Shown: positions 46,779-53,147 of the stretch, piece by piece | Layout of the letters: each line of letters starts with the position of its first letter | Numbering within the stretch: position 1 is the stretch's first letter | NCBI GenBank assembly: GCA_016712275.1 | Contig: JADJRI010000036.1 | Coordinates: forward strand, 1-53,147 | DNA: 53,147 nucleotides | Source: Planctomycetota bacterium | Lineage (GTDB): Bacteria; Planctomycetota; Phycisphaerae; UBA1845; UTPLA1 | Direction of reading: 5' to 3' | Position numbers and translations under genes: made by a program | Notes under the pieces: generated by a model | The model's database searches: none | What the model saw: only the letters and a program-made list of their open reading frames with translations | What the model was told of the DNA's origin: nothing

Positions 46779-48257
46779 TTGGAACATGCCGTGTGGCGTC
46801 ACGTTCAAACTCTTCGTTTCAAGCTCGCGGGACTCTACCTGCTCGTCTTCGGCGCCATTCTCACGACGCTTACGGCCATCATCCTGAACGCCACGCAAAA
46901 TAACCTGCGCCGCGACTTTGACGGCCGGCTGCAAAACGCAGTTGAATTCGTGGCCGACAAGATTCAGACCGCCCGCGAGAGCGGTTCGACCGAAAACTTG
47001 GACGTCGTGTTTCGATACCCCGGTTTCTATTTTGAATCGCGAACCAAGGACGGCAAGGGCGAGCGGCGCTCGATCAATCTTGGCAGTTTCGATTTGCCCT
47101 GGACGCCGCAAATGGAAGATGCGCGCACGCGCGAGTCCCCGGCATTTCAAACGGTGCCGTGGGATGCCTCCGAAAAGCTGTTCGGCAACCCCGGCGAAGT
47201 GCGCATTGTCACGCTCTACCGCGACACGCGCTCGTCGGATTCATCTGAATCGCAGACTGAGCCTTTCTACGTGCAGGCCGCGGCCAATGTCAGACCGCTG
47301 CGGGACAAAATCGCCGAGCAACAACGGCTTTATTTCATGCTTGTGCCCGGAGGGTTGATCGTCGCGGCCGTCGCCTCCTGGTTTCTTTCGGGCCGCTCGC
47401 TCAGGCCGCTTCAGAAGGTGCGCCAGATCGCCGAGCGGCTCACCGTGCAGGATCTCTCGCAGCGCTTTGAACAGCCGCGCGGCCGTGATGAGGTCGCCCT
47501 CATGGTCGAAACAATCAATCGAATGCTCGATCGCCTGCACGATTCGTTTCTGGCCCAGGAGCGGTTCATTGCCCATGCATCGCATGAACTCAAAACACCG
47601 CTCTCGGTGCTTCTCGGCGAATCGCAGGTCATGATTCAGAAAGCCCGTACGCCCGAAGAGTACGAACGATTCGTGGCGAGCGTGCAGGAGGAAGTGCGCT
47701 CGCTCGCCCAAATGGTCGATAGTGTCTTAACGCTGGCACGGGCGGAGGCGGGCCTTCCCATGACAACCGCCGACGAGATTTCGCTCAACGAGAAAATCGT
47801 TGAAGCGGTCGAGCGATGCCAGCCCCAGGCACGCGAACGGCAGGCCCGGCTGGTCCCCCACCTGGCCATGCCGCGCGGCGACGAAACCGAACCGACCCTC
47901 ATCGGCGACGGCGACCTCATTCGCCTGATGTTCGTAAATCTCATTCGAAATGCGATTCGATATACGCCGGTCGATCAGGCTGTGGATATTTCGGTGAGTC
48001 TAACGGGAACGTTTGCCGTGGTTGCGGTGCGGGACAACGGGCCGGGCATTCCGCCCGAGTATATTTCCAAAGTGTTCGACCGCTTCGTTCGCGTTCCCGA
48101 AAAGGACGGAGTGTTTAAGGGTGTCGGGCTGGGACTGACCATTGTTCGCGGCATCGCGCAACTGCATGGCGGAACGGCGGATGCAAGCAACCGCCCGGAG
48201 GGAGGCTGTGAATTCACAGTCCGATTACCCCTGGCAAAATCATCGACAACGCTCTGA
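46779..48257 (+). CDS. Sensor histidine kinase
   Basis: About 490 residues. Start uncertain: TTG 46779 or GTG 46791 (VWRHVQTLRFKLAGLY). Helix 1 at about 15-35 (LAGLYLLVFGAILTTLTAIIL), a periplasmic domain of about 145 residues, helix 2 (LVPGGLIVAAVASWFL), HAMP linker (RPLQKVRQIAERL), HisKA with phospho-acceptor in FIAHASHELKTPLSVLL, N box IRLMFVNLIRNAIRYTP, G1 VRDNGPGIP, F box FDRFVRV and G2 GVGLGLTIVRGI. All catalytic boxes are present. Similar to heavy-metal sensor kinases; ligand unknown. Partner of the regulator at 46033. Confidence 0.94.
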   Translation: MEHAVWRHVQTLRFKLAGLYLLVFGAILTTLTAIILNATQNNLRRDFDGRLQNAVEFVADKIQTARESGSTENLDVVFRYPGFYFESRTKDGKGERRSINLGSFDLPWTPQMEDARTRESPAFQTVPWDASEKLFGNPGEVRIVTLYRDTRSSDSSESQTEPFYVQAAANVRPLRDKIAEQQRLYFMLVPGGLIVAAVASWFLSGRSLRPLQKVRQIAERLTVQDLSQRFEQPRGRDEVALMVETINRMLDRLHDSFLAQERFIAHASHELKTPLSVLLGESQVMIQKARTPEEYERFVASVQEEVRSLAQMVDSVLTLARAEAGLPMTTADEISLNEKIVEAVERCQPQARERQARLVPHLAMPRGDETEPTLIGDGDLIRLMFVNLIRNAIRYTPVDQAVDISVSLTGTFAVVAVRDNGPGIPPEYISKVFDRFVRVPEKDGVFKGVGLGLTIVRGIAQLHGGTADASNRPEGGCEFTVRLPLAKSSTTL

Positions 48258-48841
48258 CATGAACCGCATCTTAAAACAAGATGAAACCTCTTTAATGTCA
48301 GATTAAATGAACTTAACCCCCATTTCACGGTGGATTCAGCCATGCGGGCCATACTTTCTCCAATGATCGGCGGACAGATGTCGCTTTTGTGTTTCGAGAC
48401 GGTGGCGCTCAATGATCATCGCCATTCATCGATGCAAGAAGTGCAACGAAAGCCGCTGACGCGTTGTATGAGTCGCTGGAGCGGCCATACTTGGCAAACT
48501 TCGCATGAGGCGATTCATTGAAGGCTGGCTGCCCGCCCATGCAACACGCCTGTCGTCAAACTACAGCCGGAGCGCTGTGGAAAGTCGACATGTCTGAATT
48601 CCATGTGAACCGCAGTCGCGCTTAGAAGTCGTTGGATTTGTCGGCGCTCAAGAATCGAGGCGCCTTTTCGGACGACGGCGCGTGTTATCAGGCAGTCGAG
48701 ACGATTGCGAAAATCGCTGCCTCACCAAAGTTGATGTTCGTTGTCTGTTGCAAGTGTCGGTCGCATCGGGAGACGTGTGTTCTCAGACGCAGCCGAACAG
48801 CAGACAACATGCGAATCTAGAATTCGCAAGGAGCATGCTCA
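48258..48841. other. Long intergenic region upstream of the GT2 gene
   Basis: About 584 bases, the longest gap in the window. Two short open frames (48330-48521, 48632-48820) lack ribosome sites and family character and I do not accept them. The first 100 bases are AT-richer (CTTTAATGTCAGATTAAATG) and could hold a promoter. The end carries AAGGAG at 48827-48832 for the GTG at 48842. A long leader or small RNA is possible, but no known riboswitch is recognisable. Confidence 0.45.
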
Positions 48842-50375
48842 GTGTCAGTTATATCGAATACGACGGGTTTCCTGACGGCCATGCTGGAAAAGCCGCGCAG
48901 AACGACCTATCAGTCGATACCCTCTCTCGGCTGGTCCGACTGGCTCGGCAAGATCGGCATCGCCATTGTTGCTGTCATGATCGTGACCCTTTCGTGGCAG
49001 TTTGATTCCCTCCGTATGGCCGGAAAAATCCTCTGGTACTCAAACGCCGGCAAGGCGCTGATTATTGTCGGTGGTCTCTACGGTACCTTCGCGACAGTGT
49101 GGACGTTCTGGCGGCTTTGGCTCGCATTGAAGTACCGTCCGACACCAAACGTCGATACAGAGAGCCTGCCCCGCATTACCGTGATTGTTCCTGCATTCAA
49201 CGAAGGCGGCTCTGGTCAGGCGGACAATCCGTCACCTGGCCAGCTCGGACTATCCCGCCGACCGGCTTGAGATCATTGTCGTCAACGACGGCAGCGATGA
49301 TGACACGTGGGACCATATCGCCATGGCCGCACGCGAATTCGGCAATCGCGTCATGGCCATCAATTGCCCGGAAAACCGCGGCAAGCGCTGGGCGCTCTGG
49401 GAAGGCATGAAACGCGCCACCGGCGAAATTTTCATCACCGTCGACAGCGATTCCATCATCGAAAAAGATGCGCTAAGGGCGGTTGTCAGTCCGATGGTTC
49501 GCGATGCGCGAATCGGCGGCGTCGCGGGCAACGTTCGCGTTTTGAACCGCGAAGGCGGCATCATTCCGCGTATGCTCAGCGTGCGTTATGTCATGACATT
49601 CGATTTCAAACGGGCGGCTCAAAGCATGATGGGCGGCGGCGCCGTGCTCTGCTGTGCGGGCGCGCTGGCGGCTTATCGCAAATCGGCCGTCATGCCCGTG
49701 CTCGAGCAATGGCTGCATCAGACCTTTCGCGGCGGGCCGGCCCGTGCCGGCGAAGACCATGCCATGACCAACTTCATTATCCAACAAGGGTTTAAAGTCG
49801 TTTATCAGAGCAGTGCGCGGGTCTATACCAAGAGTCCCGAAAACTATGTGGCCCTTTGCAAGATGTTCGTTCGCTGGGCCCGAAGTAACACGCGGGAATC
49901 GTTGCACACGCTCCGCTATGTCTTCTCGTCTTTCAGGCCGGAAAACAAATCCGGCATCCGGTTCAACTATGTCATGGCCGGCCTTGGACAGTTTCTGCCA
50001 TACCCATTCCTGTTCACCGGTTTGCTGCTCAGCATTTTCCTGCCGACCATCTTCGGCCTGAAGCTCTTGGCATCGTGCATCACCGCTTCAACGCTGACGC
50101 TCCTGTTCTTCGCCATTCGCGAGCGCAGCACGGAAGCGATCTTCGCCTATGTCTACGGCTTCTACGCGACCATCATGCTCTGCTGGATTCAGCCCTACGC
50201 CCTGTTGACATGCAACAAGAGCGTCTGGATGACGCGCGTCTTGAAAAAGGAGACAAACCGCCAAATGCATGTAAATCCGGCCCTGTCGCCGGTCGAATCG
50301 CTCAACCAGACCGTTTTGACGCTGCCCAGCGTGACAATGGAACCGTTGATGGCTCGTGCCGAACTGGTGGCATGA
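48842..50375 (+). CDS. Processive GT2 glycosyltransferase (hyaluronan/PNAG/chitin synthase-like), one frameshift
   Basis: About 510 residues from GTG 48842. Two N-terminal helices (IGIAIVAVMIVTLSW and ALIIVGGLYGTFATVWTFW), then the GT-A domain: ITVIVPAFNE, VVNDGSDDDT, FITVDSDSII (D-x-D), GGGAVLCCAGALAAYRK, the catalytic GEDHAMT and the FVRWARSNTRE helix corresponding to Q/R-x-x-RW. Three C-terminal helices follow (FLFTGLLLSIFLPTIF and on). Such enzymes polymerise beta-linked sugars and export the chain. The frame changes near 49215-49235. Strong SD AAGGAG at 48827. The two-component genes upstream could regulate it, but nothing shows this directly. Confidence 0.92.
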
Positions 50376-50447
50376 ACGATTCGCACGGGGTCGCAGCAAG
50401 AACATTCTCATCAGCCGGGTTTCGGCTGATCTGATCGCTTACCCGGT

Positions 50448-50479
50448 CCAGGCCCACGGATGATATGCCGTGGGTCTGG
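50448..50479 (+). terminator. Hairpin after the GT2 gene
   Basis: 12-bp arms (50448-50459, 50468-50479) with one G-T pair and an 8-base loop. A second small palindrome, ATCAGCC-N-GGCTGAT, lies at about 50410-50430. Without a clear T-run this is a probable rather than certain terminator. Confidence 0.6.
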
Positions 50480-50640
50480 CAATTCAGTCCGTCATTGAAA
50501 AGAGTTCGTATGTTTCTTGGCAGAATTCAAGCCAGAACACAAGGCCACATGTGTGCTCGAACACCGGAGGCCAAACTTGAGACTTGGTGGGCAAGGAATG
50601 GAAAAGTAATCAAGTGCAAGAACCGGGGCATCATAAAAAA

Positions 50641-50781
50641 TCAAACACCCAATCCGATTGCCGTCAAAATCTGCTGGAGCAGCGGCACCACAATGACATC
50701 AAAGACCACGCCGACCACGCTGCTGAAAATCAGGCCCAGCACATTGAACACCACATCAAGAATCTGTTGTTCAGGCGACAT
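50641..50781 (-). CDS. Very small hydrophobic protein (46 residues)
   Basis: ATG 50781 has GGAGG 9 bases upstream on the minus strand. The peptide MSPEQQILDVVFNVLGLIFS continues VVGVVFDVIVVPLLQQILTA and ends at TGA 50641, just before a T-rich stretch. It is one long amphipathic or hydrophobic helix pair rich in Val, Leu and Ile, without charged residues after residue 9 except one Asp. It could be a membrane peptide, a small-toxin-like protein or a structural peptide. I do not recognise a family. The ribosome site and clean frame are the support. Confidence 0.5.
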   Translation of the reverse strand: MSPEQQILDVVFNVLGLIFSSVVGVVFDVIVVPLLQQILTAIGLGV

Positions 50782-50970
50782 CAATGCTACCTCCACAAAA
50801 ATCGGCCGAGCCGCAAAATCAGGCTGGCACATCCTTATCGGCGAGGACGGGATAAACTCTTACTCGCTCGAAAGAATCACGTCAACATAAGTTGAAGACG
50901 ATAGCCCGCCATCCTCTACAGCACTTCGTACAGACAGAACGGGCACCAATCGTATCGACCGTCTGTGCAA

Positions 50971-51729
50971 CTAATCAAAAGCGATTCCGAGCGACGCCAG
51001 CGCCGAATCGGCCTGCCCCGCCCAACCGCGATTCGCCGCGGGGCTGGCAGGACTCGGATGTGGAATGCGGCCGATGCGAACACCGGTTTCCTTCAGCGCC
51101 TCTCTTGCCCGCGTTTCGGCAAACGCTCCAACCCCAATTACAATGGACGGTTTCAGAATTCCGACAATGCCCACGAGCGCCTGATCACACGCGGCATACA
51201 ACGGCCTTCTTTCCTCCGGGGGCAGTTTGTCGGGCGTGCGATTACATCCACTGGCCTCGAGAAAACACAATGGACAATAGTTCGCAACAAAAAAGCGGTT
51301 GAAGAAACGCGCGGCGAAGCCTATCAGCCGCCCCCGTCCCACCGCCACTGCTGCTTCATTGCGGGTACAGTCCAATCCTTGAATCGGGCGCTTTTCGTGC
51401 ATTCTTGGCGGCATTTCCACGGAACCATCAATCCGAAGCCATTCACGAACCGCCCCCACCGCCCCAAACGGAATGCCCGTTTGAGCCATTCCCCAAGGGC
51501 CGGGGTTCATGCCCAGAAATAGGACGTCACGATCGCCATCCGCGTAAGTGGCCAGATAGGATTCGTGCAATTCCCTCGCATAATCCAGCGGGCGATAAAC
51601 ATGGGTCACCGGCAATCCGAACCGAAGCCGACGCGTTCTGTCGGCCAGGGCCCGCGAAAGTTCGATCATGCGCAAGGCCGTCGACCTTCGCGTGCGGCTC
51701 TTTTGATTATTCTTGATTTGGGTCGGCAT
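50971..51729 (-). CDS. SMUG1-type uracil-DNA glycosylase
   Basis: Removes uracil (and 5-hydroxymethyluracil) from DNA, starting base excision repair. About 252 residues from ATG 51729 (MPTQIKNNQ); the frame is open to 51777 and a later ATG 51669 is possible. Diagnostic blocks: LFLGMNPGPWGMAQTGIPFGAVGAV (motif 1, water-activating region with Asn), MHEKRPIQGLDCTRNE, FVANYCPLCFLEASGCNRTP, and IPHPSPASPAANRGW (motif 2, intercalation loop, His). These are the SMUG1 signatures, distinct from Ung and family 4 enzymes. Intact; stands alone. Confidence 0.92.
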   Translation of the reverse strand: MPTQIKNNQKSRTRRSTALRMIELSRALADRTRRLRFGLPVTHVYRPLDYARELHESYLATYADGDRDVLFLGMNPGPWGMAQTGIPFGAVGAVREWLRIDGSVEMPPRMHEKRPIQGLDCTRNEAAVAVGRGRLIGFAARFFNRFFVANYCPLCFLEASGCNRTPDKLPPEERRPLYAACDQALVGIVGILKPSIVIGVGAFAETRAREALKETGVRIGRIPHPSPASPAANRGWAGQADSALASLGIAFD

Positions 51730-51949
51730 GCCGAGGAGCCTACCTGCAAAGTCCGGTTTGGGGTATGGCCTGGGCACGGCCCATCAAGTCCGGGTTGAAG
51801 AACGGCGTCCGGAAACAAGGATCCGCGGGACAGTTCGAGATCAGCCGCACCGCTTCCGATCTGTTAAGTGCCTGTGAAATGAATATATAATGGCAAACGG
51901 CCGAGAATTAGACTGGCCGTGTAATGTCAGAGCAGGAGCAGCGATCAGC

Positions 51950-52204
51950 GTGAAGGCAAACGAGTGTTTCGAGATCCTGGGAGTCGAGCCCGGCGCGTCG
52001 ATTGATGAAATTCGCAGCGCTTACAAGCGCCTCGCCTGGCAACACCATCCGGACCGGGCGATCGATGTCCTTGACGCCACCGAACGTTTCAGCCGAATCA
52101 CCGCGGCCTATATGACTTTGCGCGCCTCTGTGACAAATGAAGACTGGGACCTTCCGAGCGCGAATACGTGCGCCAAGTGCGGCGATTTCCCGGAGAACTC
52201 TTGA
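51950..52204 (+). CDS. Mini J-domain protein with CxxC
   Basis: 84 residues from GTG 51950 (an open extension from ATG 51890 is unlike the family). The J domain fills almost all of it: CFEILGVEPGASIDEIRSAYKRLAWQHHPDRA, with the HPD tripeptide essential for stimulating Hsp70 ATPase, then RFSRITAAYMTLRA. The tail has a single CAKC pair. Lacks the G/F, zinc-finger and C-terminal substrate domains of DnaJ, so it may recruit DnaK to one special client. Confidence 0.85.
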   Translation: MKANECFEILGVEPGASIDEIRSAYKRLAWQHHPDRAIDVLDATERFSRITAAYMTLRASVTNEDWDLPSANTCAKCGDFPENS

Positions 52205-52266
52205 AGAATTGAAGGCTTAGTGCGGTACCGGAATGCCTGCTGGCCATTCACGAAAAGCGGCTTCCG

Positions 52267-52452
52267 ATGCCGGCGATGCAGATCGTGCGGTGCTTTTGCC
52301 GATTAATGTTGCAACTCTTTGCGGTTGTCTGCCTGATTCGTTCGATTCAAACTGGACAAAACGACGCGGCGATTGCCTGTCTGGCGGCCTTGGCCCTTTC
52401 GATCTCATTCTTGACGCGCGTGTGCTGCGATCCAATCATTTCGCTTCGCTGA
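52267..52452 (+). CDS. Possible small membrane protein
   Basis: 61 residues, MPAMQIVRCFCRLMLQLFAVVCLIRSIQ and then a second hydrophobic stretch AAIACLAALALSISFL, so possibly two helices. No clear ribosome site, several cysteines, no family. It sits in the gap between the J-domain and zinc-ribbon genes. Weak call. Confidence 0.3.
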   Translation: MPAMQIVRCFCRLMLQLFAVVCLIRSIQTGQNDAAIACLAALALSISFLTRVCCDPIISLR

Positions 52453-52490
52453 ACAATCGGCGAAATCCCCGGCAGTCAACCCAAAAAGGA

Positions 52491-52949
52491 TTAGTTCCGT
52501 AGCTCTTCCCACCGCGCGTAGATCGCTATGCTCTTGGTGTTGAGCTTTGCTTTTTCAGCATTCAAGCTGGCAAGCTTGCCGGTGTCCTTGGCAAGCTCGG
52601 CGGCGTCGAGCGCTCTCTGCACGCGATCCAGTTCTTCCTGCACCGCCCGCGCCGCCATACGCGCCTCGGAAACGGTCGTGATCGATTTCATTTCCTCCTG
52701 GAATTGGCTCGGGTCCAGGGAATCCGCGGTTCCGATCTGCAACGCACTGTTCTTGCCGCAGGATGTACACCGAACGCCATCTGGTCCCAGATTGGCGAGG
52801 TATTCGCCTGCATCCATTTCGGCGATGGCGCCGCACGCACTGCACTTTACGCGATATTTAACACCCTTCAGAGAGGCAGCGACTTCGGCGCGATGCGTTC
52901 GCTCCGTGCTGCCTCCGAAGTACCATACCGCGCAGGCGACCAAGGCCAA
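52491..52949 (-). CDS. Membrane-anchored zinc-ribbon protein with coiled coil
   Basis: At least 152 residues. The first usable codon is TTG 52949, but the hydrophobic helix clearly begins upstream in the same frame (IRNLKVIIISGLALVACAVWYFGG), so the true start is probably near 52983, possibly hidden by an error or a rare codon. After the helix comes a zinc ribbon (CSACG and CTSCG at about 36-65 from the TTG), then a coiled coil (ARAVQEELDRVQRALDAAELAKDTGKLASLNAEKAKL). Similar in style to the zinc-ribbon proteins elsewhere in the window. Function unknown. Confidence 0.7.
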   Translation of the reverse strand: MALVACAVWYFGGSTERTHRAEVAASLKGVKYRVKCSACGAIAEMDAGEYLANLGPDGVRCTSCGKNSALQIGTADSLDPSQFQEEMKSITTVSEARMAARAVQEELDRVQRALDAAELAKDTGKLASLNAEKAKLNTKSIAIYARWEELRN

Positions 52950-53147
52950 TCCGCTGATGATGATGACTTTCAGATTCCTGATGGGGAGTCTCCCGGATTG
53001 CAGTTAGCTCGGCCAATTCGATGCATGATAATCGCTGGCGCTGGAATGTATACGGTTCATCATGCCAAGCGGCCCGACACCCTGTCCGCGGAAACATTTG
53101 TTTCGCAAACGAGGAACCGGGCCGCCTGTTGTAATTTAATTCCCGTC

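Noticed and set aside
48632..48820. 62-codon open frame upstream of the GT2 gene
   Set aside because: No ribosome site, cysteine/arginine-rich, no hydrophobic or domain pattern.
1..53147. tRNA, rRNA, CRISPR arrays, insertion sequences and prophage genes
   Set aside because: No transposase or integrase motifs, no regularly spaced direct repeats, and no recognisable cloverleaf or rRNA segment were found by eye; a covariance-model scan would be needed for certainty.

Overview
The window looks like a piece of chromosome from a diderm, mesophilic Planctomycetota bacterium, most likely of the Phycisphaerae type. This is inferred from gene content and protein style; no rRNA gene is present to confirm it. 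Indicators are a fused type I dehydroquinase-shikimate dehydrogenase, a SMUG1-type uracil-DNA glycosylase, YdjY-domain and FlgI-like lipoproteins, a zinc-ribbon Ser/Thr kinase, several small zinc-ribbon proteins, a cytochrome c-fused bd-type oxidase subunit, and lpxD (lipid A, hence an outer membrane). The region is mostly housekeeping. I saw no prophage, transposase, CRISPR array, tRNA or rRNA.

Layout. 0-4.1 kb: the start of an unknown membrane protein, nadK, then divergently a two-gene unit encoding a Vps4-like AAA ATPase with an N-terminal MIT-like hairpin and an SPFH/band-7-like, coiled-coil, beta-propeller partner. 4.2-10.3 kb (minus strand): rpsA, rpoD, dnaG. 10.5-17 kb (plus): a membrane-anchored rhodanese, a secretin, a multi-span membrane protein with a TPR tail and a YdjY lipoprotein. 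17-21.3 kb (minus): a hypothetical gene, tyrS, uppS, purA. 21.6-25.5 kb (plus): serine acetyltransferase, an FlgI-like lipoprotein, lpxD. 25.6-33.7 kb (minus): a small lipoprotein, a HisH-like protein that has lost its glutaminase residues, an OmpA-type lipoprotein, then a directon of SGNH hydrolase, aroDE, metallophosphoesterase, aroK and an enlarged prepilin peptidase. 33.8-36.3 kb (plus): a two-gene oxidase of the cytochrome bd superfamily. 36.3-39.8 kb (minus): Ser/Thr kinase, zinc-ribbon protein, der. 40-43.3 kb: rluD, thrC and a MNT-HepT toxin-antitoxin pair. 43.5-53 kb: a PaaN-type aldehyde dehydrogenase, an isoprenylcysteine-methyltransferase-like membrane protein, a two-component system, a processive GT2 glycosyltransferase, a tiny hydrophobic protein, SMUG1, a mini J-domain protein and a zinc-ribbon membrane protein.

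The working groups are translation and replication core (rpsA, rpoD, dnaG, tyrS, der, rluD), envelope (uppS, lpxD, OmpA lipoprotein, secretin plus prepilin peptidase, GT2), amino-acid supply (aroDE, aroK, thrC, cysE) and respiration (oxidase pair).

About 30 single-base indels break otherwise well-conserved reading frames, often in homopolymers, and sometimes as compensating pairs. The same window holds many long intact genes, so I read most breaks as assembly or read errors rather than true pseudogenes. Where a gene is broken, the coordinates below span the whole reconstructed gene and the switch points are stated.

The most novel-looking element is the Vps4-like/SPFH-propeller pair at 1.2-4.1 kb. 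Next are the HisH pseudo-amidotransferase, the orphan FlgI-like lipoprotein and the c-type bd-superfamily oxidase.
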